From NCBI GenBank assembly GCA_945929285.1, contig CAMEOC010000092.1, positions 1 through 5,497 of the forward strand: a stretch of 5,497 nt of DNA, written 5' to 3'. The notes beneath the pieces were generated by a model. It made no database searches, was not told the origin of the DNA, and saw only the letters and a list, made by a program, of their open reading frames with translations. Positions 1 through 5,497 of the stretch are shown here, piece by piece. How positions within the stretch are numbered: the first letter of the stretch is position 1; each line of letters opens with the position of its first letter. Source of the stretch: an uncultured Mucispirillum sp. GTDB lineage: Bacteria; Chrysiogenota; Deferribacteres; Deferribacterales; Mucispirillaceae. A program made the translations under genes and the position numbers.

Positions 1-944
1 GTGCAAGACTTCCTATTTACTTATTAATTATACCTGCCTTTTTTGAGAAAAACCAGGCACTTGTTTTATGGGTTATATATTTAATAGGTATAATTATGGC
101 AATTGTAATAGCTAAATTACTTGGTATGACAGTTTTAAAAGGTGAATCTGCTCCATTTGTAATGGAACTTCCTCCATACCGTGTTCCAACATTAAAGGGT
201 GTATTAACTCAAATGTGGGAGCGTAGCTGGTTATACCTTAAAAAAGCAGGGACAATAATACTTTTTATCTCTATTGTAATGTGGGCATTAACTGTTTTCC
301 CTAAGTTCCCAGAGGAAAAAGCAGAATCATATACTGCAAGCCTTCCAGCATTAGAACAAATAGTAAGTGATAATACTGAAAAACTTTCTTCCCTTGGTTA
401 TATTATACCAAATGAAGAAAATATGGCAGAAGCAGAAGCAAATAATGCAAAATTAAGTGATGCAGATAAAGCAGAAGCTGAAAAAATTGCTGCAGTGTTA
501 GATGATACAAATGCTAAAATAGATGAAATATTATTTAACTATTCTGAAGCAGAATTAGAATACAGTGCTGCTGGTAGAATTGGTAAATTTATAGAGCCAG
601 TTTTAACTCCATTAGGTTTTGACTGGAAAATAGGCACAGCTTTAATTGGAGCATTTGCTGCAAAAGAAGTGTTTGTAGCTCAAATGGGTATCGTTTATTC
701 TCTTGGTGAAGTAGGGGAAGACTCTGATGCTTTAAGGGCAAAATTACAGGAAAATTATACACCACTTGTGGGCTTTGCTATTATGGTATTTGCACTATTA
801 AGTGCACCTTGTATGGCTACATTTGCCATAGTTAAAAGAGAAAGTAATTCTTGGAAATGGGCATTTTTCCAATTTTTTGGGATGACTTTTGTGGCATATA
901 TTACCACTTTACTTATATACCAAATAGGCAGGCTTTTTGTATAA
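1..944 (+). CDS. feoB: Ferrous iron transporter FeoB, C-terminal 313 residues (5' end outside window)
   Basis: FeoB is the inner-membrane Fe(II) transporter: an N-terminal G-domain (not in this window) joined to a membrane domain with two Gate regions. The reading frame is open from the left edge (first full codon at 3) and begins ARLPIY, the end of the family's CSARLP motif, so the ATG at 96 is internal. Next comes a hydrophobic stretch, then the MELPPYRVP motif (about 165-190) and WERSWLYLKKAGTII, which starts a transmembrane helix. A charged Ala/Glu-rich insert of about 90 residues follows (nt ~297-566). The second Gate region then shows AAGRIGKFIEPVLTPLGFDW, an AAKEV motif, SAPCMATFAIVKRES and a final hydrophobic helix ending at TAA 942-944. 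The insert looks longer than the equivalent loop in E. coli FeoB. No frameshift is seen. A small Cys-rich membrane protein gene follows after 16 nt, as in many feo operons. Identity is near certain. Confidence 0.97.
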   Translation, partial: ARLPIYLLIIPAFFEKNQALVLWVIYLIGIIMAIVIAKLLGMTVLKGESAPFVMELPPYRVPTLKGVLTQMWERSWLYLKKAGTIILFISIVMWALTVFPKFPEEKAESYTASLPALEQIVSDNTEKLSSLGYIIPNEENMAEAEANNAKLSDADKAEAEKIAAVLDDTNAKIDEILFNYSEAELEYSAAGRIGKFIEPVLTPLGFDWKIGTALIGAFAAKEVFVAQMGIVYSLGEVGEDSDALRAKLQENYTPLVGFAIMVFALLSAPCMATFAIVKRESNSWKWAFFQFFGMTFVAYITTLLIYQIGRLFV

Positions 945-947
945 TTT

Positions 948-957
948 AAAAGGTGAT
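948..957 (+). promoter_or_regulatory. Ribosome binding site deciding the start of the Cys-rich protein
   Basis: AAAAGGTGAT lies 3 nt upstream of the ATG at 961 (4 nt from its AGGTGA core). It supports ATG 961 over the in-frame TTG at 937, which overlaps the end of feoB and has no Shine-Dalgarno sequence. Confidence 0.75.
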
Positions 958-960
958 GTT

Positions 961-1131
961 ATGTTAGGAAATATAATTGTTGGTTTAGTGGTTTTATTAT
1001 CAGCTTTTATAGTTGCAAGAAAGCTGTATAAAACTTTATCTGGAAAATCAGGCTGTGGGTGTGGCTGTGGCAGTTCTAAAAACTCTGCATCCTGCTGTTC
1101 ATCTTCAGGCTGTAGTATGAAAATGAAGTAA
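961..1131 (+). CDS. FeoB-associated Cys-rich membrane protein (56 aa)
   Basis: This small protein has one N-terminal transmembrane helix (about residues 3-19), a short basic juxtamembrane stretch (RKLYK) and a cytoplasm- or periplasm-facing tail. The tail has six cysteines: a CGCGC cluster at 32, 34 and 36, a CC pair at 45-46, and Cys51. This is the architecture of the FeoB-associated Cys-rich membrane protein family, which sits directly downstream of feoB in many anaerobes and may bind metal for Fe(II) uptake; its biochemical role is not settled. The start at ATG 961 is chosen because a Shine-Dalgarno sequence precedes it and it gives a clean membrane-anchor N-terminus. The upstream TTG at 937 would add eight residues encoded partly over the feoB stop. 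The gene lies 16 nt after feoB and is followed at once by a strong terminator, so it is the last gene of the feo operon. Confidence 0.85.
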   Translation: MLGNIIVGLVVLLSAFIVARKLYKTLSGKSGCGCGCGSSKNSASCCSSSGCSMKMK

Positions 1132-1136
1132 TCTTT

Positions 1137-1184
1137 AAATCTCTTTCCCTAAATTATAAAAGGGAAAGAGATTTTTATTTTTTT
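1137..1184 (+). terminator. Intrinsic terminator of the feo operon
   Basis: A perfect 14-bp inverted repeat (1137-1150 with 1161-1174; the left arm is AAATCTCTTTCCCT) encloses a 10-nt A/T loop. It is followed by a T-rich tract to 1184. It starts 5 nt after the stop codon of the Cys-rich protein gene and separates the feo operon from dnaG-rpoD. Confidence 0.93.
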
Positions 1185-1194
1185 AAATTCTATA

Positions 1195-1222
1195 TTGATT
1201 TTATTTTAAAATTCCTTATATT
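1195..1222 (+). promoter_or_regulatory. Candidate sigma-70 promoter for dnaG-rpoD
   Basis: TTGATT (1195-1200) and TATATT (1217-1222) are separated by 16 nt. They lie between the feo terminator and dnaG and would give a leader of about 30 nt. A promoter is expected here because of the terminator upstream. However, the region is very AT-rich, so this exact placement is uncertain. Confidence 0.4.
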
Positions 1223-1241
1223 ATCTTTCTACCATAATTTT

Positions 1242-1248
1242 AGGAGAG
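1242..1248 (+). promoter_or_regulatory. Ribosome binding site of dnaG
   Basis: AGGAGAG lies 9 nt upstream of ATG 1258. The nearer ATG at 1250 is in another frame, so 1258 is the start. Confidence 0.75.
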
Positions 1249-1257
1249 TATGTATTA

Positions 1258-2955
1258 ATGGCAAGGTTTTCTTCCTCTATGCTTGAGCGTATTAGGTCAA
1301 TAGATATTACTACTATTATTGACCCTTATGTGGAGTTAAAGTTAAAAGGAAGGGATTTATGGGGGCTTTGCCCGTTTCACCATGAAAAATCTCCATCTTT
1401 TAAAGTAGATGGTGAAAAAGGCTTTTTTAAATGTTTTGGCTGCGATGCAAAAGGCGATGGCGTTACTTTCATAATGCGGAAGCTGGGGTTTTCCTATTAT
1501 GATGCTGTTATTTATTTAGCAGAAAAATATGGCATAAGTATTGAGCTGGAAGGTGAAACAAATAATTATTCTAAAGATATACTGTCCTTACATGAAGAAA
1601 TTTTAAAGATTTCACGAAAAGAGTTTTATTCAAGTAATGGTCAAAAAGCAAAAGAATATATATTTTCACGAGAGTTTAGTGAAGATGACTGTAATGAATT
1701 TAATATAGGTTATCTTTCTGCTAATGTGGATTACTCTAATATATATAAGGTGTACCCAAAAGAAATATTATATAACTCTGGTTTTTTTAAAGAATCTCAA
1801 TATAAAAAACCATATTCAAGATTTTTTAACAGGCTTATGCTACCAATTAGGAATATTACTTCTTCCATAGCTGCTTTTGCAGGCAGAAGTTTAGATGGTT
1901 CAAACCCTAAATATTTAAACTCAGCAGAAAGCGCAGTTTTTCATAAAGGTAATACTTTATTTAATATTGATAAAGCTAAAGATGCTATGAAACAAAATAA
2001 ACAAGCATTAATAGTGGAAGGGTATTTTGATGTTATGCGTCTTTATAAAAATGGATTTAAAAATGTGGCAGCCCCAATGGGTACAGCACTTACAGTGGAG
2101 CAGATAGGGCTTTTAAAAAGATATGCAGAAGAAGTTACTGTTATGTTTGATGGTGATAGTGCAGGGGAAAAAGCAGCCTTTAGAAGCCTGGAACGCTTTG
2201 CAGAAACAAGCCTTTTTCCTAAGGTTGTATTTTTACCTAAAGAAGATGACCCTGATAGCTTTGTTTTAAATAACGGTATAGATAAATTTTATGAACTTTA
2301 TAATAAAAGAGAAGATTTATTTTTGCATATGATAAAGCGTTTAGCACTTTCTGCAAAAGATGATTTTAATATAAAGTTATCTCGTTTTCAAGCTGTAAAA
2401 AATATGCTTTTAAAAGTGGAAAATATGCATATTAGAGATTACTATGCTGAAGCTGCAGCAGATATTTTTAATTTGAAAAAAGAAAATGTTTATGAAGAAA
2501 TAAACCAGAGCCGATATAAGAAAAGTGTGGCTGTAAATAAAACTACTGCTAATGGTTTATACCTGTGTGAGATGGATTTTATTGCATGTTTATCTAGATT
2601 ACCTGTTGATATTATTGATAATTTACTGGCAGATTTTAATTTAGATATGGTTAATGATAATAAAATAAAAGAAATTTTAAAAATAATGCTTGCAAATTTA
2701 TCTAAAATTTCAGATATTAAGGACATTACGCATGAATTAGGGGAACAATTTGTTGAGCTGGCAATGCGGGAAATTGCAGAAGAAGATGCTTATAAGGAAG
2801 CATTAAAGAATAAAAGTCAAATTGAACTTAATTATCTAAAAAAGCGTCAGAATGATTTGATAGAGCAAATGCGTACAACATCTGATAAATCGTTACAGGT
2901 AAATTTACTGCAAGAATTAAATAATCTTACAAAACAGATTGCTGGTAAAAAATAA
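1258..2955 (+). CDS. dnaG: DNA primase DnaG (565 aa)
   Basis: DnaG makes the short RNA primers for lagging-strand synthesis at the replication fork, recruited by the DnaB helicase. Three domains are visible. The N-terminal CHC2 zinc-binding domain (about 1-95) has ligands C38, H41, C59 and C62 in [11 protein letters not shown] and FKCFGC. The catalytic core (about 120-360) has the basic FFNRLMLPI segment (189-197), [14 protein letters not shown] (209-222), and the TOPRIM acidic residues E254 in EGYFD, D298 and D300 in DGD, and D331 and D333 in DPD. MGTALT (274-279) is also present. The C-terminal part (about 425-565) is poorly conserved, rich in Lys, Glu and Leu, and occupies the position of the DnaB-binding domain. 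Length is normal for the family, slightly under the approx. 580 residues of E. coli DnaG, and all key residues are intact. The start at 1258 is supported by an RBS. The gene is cotranscribed with rpoD, which starts 19 nt after its stop. No rpsU lies directly upstream. Confidence 0.98.
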   Translation: MARFSSSMLERIRSIDITTIIDPYVELKLKGRDLWGLCPFHHEKSPSFKVDGEKGFFKCFGCDAKGDGVTFIMRKLGFSYYDAVIYLAEKYGISIELEGETNNYSKDILSLHEEILKISRKEFYSSNGQKAKEYIFSREFSEDDCNEFNIGYLSANVDYSNIYKVYPKEILYNSGFFKESQYKKPYSRFFNRLMLPIRNITSSIAAFAGRSLDGSNPKYLNSAESAVFHKGNTLFNIDKAKDAMKQNKQALIVEGYFDVMRLYKNGFKNVAAPMGTALTVEQIGLLKRYAEEVTVMFDGDSAGEKAAFRSLERFAETSLFPKVVFLPKEDDPDSFVLNNGIDKFYELYNKREDLFLHMIKRLALSAKDDFNIKLSRFQAVKNMLLKVENMHIRDYYAEAAADIFNLKKENVYEEINQSRYKKSVAVNKTTANGLYLCEMDFIACLSRLPVDIIDNLLADFNLDMVNDNKIKEILKIMLANLSKISDIKDITHELGEQFVELAMREIAEEDAYKEALKNKSQIELNYLKKRQNDLIEQMRTTSDKSLQVNLLQELNNLTKQIAGKK

Positions 2956-2964
2956 GGATGGTGA
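2956..2964 (+). promoter_or_regulatory. Ribosome binding region deciding the rpoD start
   Basis: GGATGGTGA, straight after the dnaG stop codon, precedes ATG 2975 by 10 nt. It supports that start over the in-frame TTG at 2939 inside the dnaG 3' end. The spacing is slightly long, so it is a fair rather than a strong site. Confidence 0.55.
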
Positions 2965-2974
2965 AAAAAAGTTT

Positions 2975-4795
2975 ATGTCTAAAAAGATTAAACTACCTGA
3001 AGTAAAACAATTAATTGCCCTTGGTAAAGAAAAAGGGTTTCTTACTTTTGATGAAATCAATGAGGCTTTGCCTGAAGAAACAGCTACAAGTGATTTCATT
3101 GATGAGATTATGACATTACTTTCTCAATTAAAGATAGATGTTATTGACCATAAAAGTAAAAAAGGCAATATCTTTCCTACAAATGTAGTGATTGATGATG
3201 ATGAAGATGAGGACGGCCTTTCCTCCCTTGATGGTGATTATCAAGATGAAACTGAAGAATCTTTAAGTACAGATGACCCTGTTAGGTTATATCTTAAAGA
3301 AATGGGAAATATACCTTTACTTAATAGAGATGATGAAGTTAATGTGGCAAAAGAAATTAAAAAAGGCCAAAGAAAAGTTATAAAAGCTATTCTTTCTTTT
3401 CCTTCAACAGCTACTAAATTTATGGAATTTTCAGAAGGCGTTAAAAACGATACTATGCGTCTTAAAGATATTATAGATATTGAAGATGATGATATTGAAA
3501 TGGAACAGTTGCAAGATGAGTTTGATGATGTTGATGATGAAGTAATGAAAGAAATTAAAGACAATAAAGAAGCTCAACTTAAAGCCCAGTTTTTTGATAC
3601 TATTGATGAAATAGTTAATAAGTTAAAAGAAGATATAGCTCTTTCTGAAGAATTTAGAAAAAATATGAAAAATATGACAAAGGATGAGCTTGAAAAAAAT
3701 AGAGTAGCTATTGAAGCTTCTATTGAATCTTTAACAGATAAACTCCTTGATATAAAAGTAAACTTTAATACTATAAATAACATTTCTCAGGATATTAAAG
3801 TTCACTATGAAACAATACAAACAAGTATGTATGAGCTTAATAAGCTGGCAAAAATACTTCGTGTAGAAACTGCTGTGATATGTAATATTACACAAGATGA
3901 AATAAAAGAAATAGCATCAAACCAGGGTATGCGTGAAAAAGATATTAATACTATTATAGAAAAACATTCTGCAACCATGCAGAAAGTAAATGAGCATTAT
4001 ACTAGTATTGGTATAGAAAAAGAAGAATTTGAAGCTATATATGAAAGCCTTTTAGATGGTGAAAGTGTTACAGATAAAGCAAAATATAAGTTAATAGAAG
4101 CAAACCTTAGGCTTGTTGTAAGTATTGCAAAAAAATATACAAACCGTGGTTTACAGTTTTTAGATTTAATACAGGAAGGAAATATTGGACTAATGAAAGC
4201 TGTGGAAAAATTTGATTATTCTAAAGGCTATAAGTTTTCCACTTATGCTACATGGTGGATAAGGCAGGCTATTACTCGTGCCATTGCAGACCAGGCTAGA
4301 ACAATAAGAATTCCTGTGCATATGATAGAAACTATTAATAAAATGATGAAAGTTACCCGTAATCTCCAGCAGGATTTAGGTAGAGAACCAACACCGGAAG
4401 AAATATCTGAGAAAATGGATATACCTGTTGAAAAAATTAAAAAGGTAATGAAAATAGCAAAAGAGCCAGTATCTTTAGAAACACCAATTGGGGAAGATGA
4501 AGATTCCAGCCTGGGTGATTTTATTGAAGATAAATCTGCGAAAAACCCTTCAGATGAAGTTACATATTTAAAATTAAAAGAGCATACAAGAAATATTTTA
4601 GATACTTTATCTCCAAGGGAAGCAAGTGTTCTTCGCCTTCGTTTTGGTATAGACTGTGATTCAGACCATACATTAGAAGAAGTTGGTAAAAAGTTTACAG
4701 TTACCAGGGAGCGTATTAGGCAGATAGAAGCAAAAGCTTTGCGTAAATTAAGGCACCCAACAAGAAGCCGTATTATGAAAACTTTTACAGATTAA
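2975..4795 (+). CDS. rpoD: Primary sigma factor RpoD (sigma-70 family, 606 aa)
   Basis: RpoD directs RNA polymerase to housekeeping promoters. The regions appear in order. Region 1.1 (about 5-57) includes [20 protein letters not shown]. An acidic Asp/Glu linker spans about 73-100. Region 1.2 begins [16 protein letters not shown] (101-116). A large non-conserved insert of about 230 residues (about 134-365) is acidic and helical. Region 2 (about 367-445) contains [12 protein letters not shown] and the -10-reading helix [13 protein letters not shown], with Q431 and T434 matching E. coli Q437 and T440. Region 3 spans about 448-525. Region 4 (about 535-600) has the helix-turn-helix [20 protein letters not shown], with R578, E579 and R582 placed to read the -35 element. 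ATG 2975 is chosen because translation then begins [14 protein letters not shown], a normal RpoD N-terminus; a TTG at 2939 would add 12 atypical residues inside dnaG. Size and the presence of regions 1.1 and the insert mark a group 1 sigma factor, not an alternative one. It is the last gene of the dnaG-rpoD unit. Confidence 0.98.
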   Translation: MSKKIKLPEVKQLIALGKEKGFLTFDEINEALPEETATSDFIDEIMTLLSQLKIDVIDHKSKKGNIFPTNVVIDDDEDEDGLSSLDGDYQDETEESLSTDDPVRLYLKEMGNIPLLNRDDEVNVAKEIKKGQRKVIKAILSFPSTATKFMEFSEGVKNDTMRLKDIIDIEDDDIEMEQLQDEFDDVDDEVMKEIKDNKEAQLKAQFFDTIDEIVNKLKEDIALSEEFRKNMKNMTKDELEKNRVAIEASIESLTDKLLDIKVNFNTINNISQDIKVHYETIQTSMYELNKLAKILRVETAVICNITQDEIKEIASNQGMREKDINTIIEKHSATMQKVNEHYTSIGIEKEEFEAIYESLLDGESVTDKAKYKLIEANLRLVVSIAKKYTNRGLQFLDLIQEGNIGLMKAVEKFDYSKGYKFSTYATWWIRQAITRAIADQARTIRIPVHMIETINKMMKVTRNLQQDLGREPTPEEISEKMDIPVEKIKKVMKIAKEPVSLETPIGEDEDSSLGDFIEDKSAKNPSDEVTYLKLKEHTRNILDTLSPREASVLRLRFGIDCDSDHTLEEVGKKFTVTRERIRQIEAKALRKLRHPTRSRIMKTFTD

Positions 4796-4800
4796 TAAAT

Positions 4801-4834
4801 TTTTAGGGCAGTATTTTATATGCTGCCTTTTTTT
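4801..4834 (+). terminator. Intrinsic terminator after rpoD
   Basis: GGCAGTAT (4807-4814) pairs with ATGCTGCC (4820-4827) with one G-U pair, around a 5-nt loop. Two further weak pairs lie outside, and a run of seven T follows (4828-4834). It begins just after the rpoD stop and separates rpoD from mop. Confidence 0.88.
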
Positions 4835-4865
4835 AAAAAAAATAATAAAACTATAAGAAAAGATA

Positions 4866-4894
4866 TTGCATTTTATATTTTTATATAGTAAAAT
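4866..4894 (+). promoter_or_regulatory. Candidate promoter of mop (and tRNA-Leu)
   Basis: TTGCAT (4866-4871) and TAAAAT (4889-4894) are 17 nt apart, and a start site near 4901 would leave a leader of about 25 nt. The -35 match is only partial. A promoter is needed somewhere here because a terminator closes the rpoD unit. The short ATTTTA/TAAAAT inverted repeat (4870-4875, 4889-4894) overlaps it and could be an operator; this is speculative. Confidence 0.42.
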
Positions 4895-4913
4895 CCACCG
4901 TTGAAATGTTTTT

Positions 4914-4920
4914 GAGGTAG
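4914..4920 (+). promoter_or_regulatory. Ribosome binding site of mop
   Basis: GAGGTAG lies 4 nt before ATG 4925; its GAGG core is 7 nt away. It fixes the start of the small Mop protein. Confidence 0.7.
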
Positions 4921-4924
4921 TTTT

Positions 4925-5134
4925 ATGAAACTTAGTGCTAGAAATCAATTAAAAGGTAAAATTGTAGAAATAGAAGAAGGTGCTGTTAATGCTGTTATTA
5001 AAATGGATATAGGCGGCGGTAATATTTTATCTGCAACTATTTCTATGGATGCTGTTAAATCTCTTGGTTTATCAGTAGGTAAAGAAGCTTATGCTGTTAT
5101 TAAATCTACATCTGTTATGGTAGGCGTAGAGTAA
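4925..5134 (+). CDS. Molybdate/tungstate-binding Mop protein (molbindin, single TOBE/Mop domain, 69 aa)
   Basis: This is a stand-alone Mop domain. Such molbindins are small cytoplasmic proteins that assemble into rings and bind molybdate or tungstate oxyanions at subunit interfaces. They are thought to buffer or store the metal for molybdenum or tungsten cofactor enzymes. The whole protein is one domain: it opens with MKLSARNQLKGKIVEIEEGA, including the SARNQLKG signature (4-11). It continues with AVNAVIKMDIGGGN (20-33) and ATISMDAVKSLGL (37-49), and closes with AYAVIKSTSVMVG (55-67), the typical last strand. There is no helix-turn-helix, so it is not ModE, and no ATPase, so it is not ModC. 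Molybdate transporter genes are not adjacent. The gene has its own candidate promoter and RBS. A tRNA-Leu gene lies 14 nt downstream without a terminator, so the two probably share a transcript. The family call is firm; the choice of molybdate or tungstate cannot be made from sequence. Confidence 0.93.
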   Translation: MKLSARNQLKGKIVEIEEGAVNAVIKMDIGGGNILSATISMDAVKSLGLSVGKEAYAVIKSTSVMVGVE

Positions 5135-5148
5135 TATATATATAGTTT

Positions 5149-5232
5149 GCCGAAATGGTGGAACTGGTAGACACGCAGGTTTCAGGTACCTGTGGGGTAA
5201 AACCTGTGGGGGTTCAAATCCCCCTTTCGGCA
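5149..5232 (+). tRNA. tRNA-Leu, anticodon CAG
   Basis: This is an 84-nt class II tRNA. The acceptor stem is GCCGAAA (5149-5155) with TTTCGGC (5225-5231), plus discriminator A5232, as expected for leucine. The D-arm contains GGTGGAACTGGTAGAC. The anticodon stem CAGGT/ACCTG (5176-5180, 5188-5192) holds the loop TTCAGGT, giving anticodon CAG at 5183-5185, which reads CUG codons. A long variable arm spans about 5193-5207 with a short GGGT/ACCT-type stem. The T-arm is GGGGG, TTCAAAT, CCCCC (5208-5224). The 3' CCA is not encoded (the next bases are TTA), so it must be added after transcription. All stems are fully paired, so the gene looks functional. Confidence 0.97.
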
Positions 5233-5354
5233 TTATTTCTTATTGCTTTTACATAGTTTTTTTATTATTATATTCAATTATATATGTTATGTATTAAAAA
5301 TAGTATATATAGTATTGTTTTTAGTACATATTGTAAGTTGTAATATATTTGTGT
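5233..5354 (+). other. AT-rich intergenic region between tRNA-Leu and mreB
   Basis: About 120 bases of A/T-rich DNA with no supported coding frame and no clear hairpin terminator for the tRNA; only a T-run near 5256-5262 is seen. The mreB promoter should lie here. A weak candidate is TTGTTT (5315-5320) with TGTAAT (5339-5344), 18 nt apart. The base composition is too biased to place it with confidence. Confidence 0.4.

Positions 5355-5497
<143 letters not shown>

Noticed and set aside
96..98. ATG as a possible start of a 282-residue protein
   Set aside because: The frame stays open to the left edge and the upstream residues ARLPIY belong to the FeoB CSARLP motif, so this Met is internal.
3191..3216. 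GAT/GAA-rich run as a possible simple repeat
   Set aside because: It encodes the acidic linker after sigma region 1.1, and the codons are mixed rather than a regular repeat.
2490..3783. Reverse-strand open frames within dnaG and rpoD (2490-2726, 2917-3099, 3241-3564, 3574-3783)
   Set aside because: Their Ser/Ile/Phe-rich products are antisense readings of acidic, Lys-rich coding DNA. They have no family resemblance, and the + strand genes are certain.
4906..4920. Tiny frame ATG-TTT-TTG-AGG-TAG just before mop, as a possible leader peptide
   Set aside because: It has no ribosome binding site and its codons consist of the mop Shine-Dalgarno region itself. A four-codon frame here is expected by chance.
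4748..4948. Reverse-strand frame of 66 codons between rpoD and mop
   Set aside because: It overlaps the 3' end of rpoD, runs through the terminator and mop promoter, and has a low-complexity product. It is an AT-rich chance frame.
5149..5232. tRNA-Leu as an integration (att) site
   Set aside because: No integrase, no duplicated tRNA 3' end and no mobile genes are seen. The next gene is the housekeeping mreB.
5281..5312. Repeated TAGTATA/TATAGTAT motifs upstream of mreB as a possible operator
   Set aside because: They are short, imperfect and not a true palindrome, in DNA that is nearly all A and T. There is not enough information to call a site.

Overview
This is an AT-rich (roughly one third G+C by eye) bacterial chromosome segment. 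Every gene is on the + strand, and the content is largely housekeeping. The protein sequences (FeoB with its small Cys-rich partner, a DnaG-RpoD pair whose sigma factor has a large acidic insert, a stand-alone Mop protein, MreB) suggest a Gram-negative anaerobe of the Deferribacterota or a deltaproteobacteria-like lineage. A host-associated, low-GC Mucispirillum-type organism would fit. This placement is inference from sequence character only.

Layout: (1) 1-1184 is the 3' end of an iron-uptake operon. It holds the C-terminal 313 residues of the ferrous iron transporter FeoB, a 56-residue FeoB-associated Cys-rich membrane protein, and a strong intrinsic terminator with a perfect 14-bp stem. 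(2) 1185-4834 is a compact replication/transcription unit: a candidate promoter, dnaG (primase), rpoD (primary sigma factor) 19 nt downstream, and a second intrinsic terminator. This is the dnaG-rpoD core of the 'macromolecular synthesis operon', without rpsU immediately upstream. (3) 4835-5232 carries a candidate promoter, a 69-residue molybdate/tungstate-binding Mop protein, and a tRNA-Leu(CAG) only 14 nt after the mop stop codon, with no terminator between them. (4) 5233-5497 is an AT-rich intergenic region followed by the first 43 codons of mreB, which runs off the window.

I corrected three starts. feoB is open from the window edge and does not begin at the internal ATG at 96. The Cys-rich protein starts at ATG 961, not TTG 937. 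rpoD starts at ATG 2975, not TTG 2939. In the last two cases a Shine-Dalgarno sequence and family N-termini support the choice.

I found no evidence of a new defence system, mobile element, CRISPR array or other undescribed machinery. The points most worth a second look are modest: a long charged helical insert in the FeoB membrane domain, the mop/tRNA-Leu arrangement with an inverted repeat over the candidate mop promoter, and the sequence of the sigma-factor non-conserved region.
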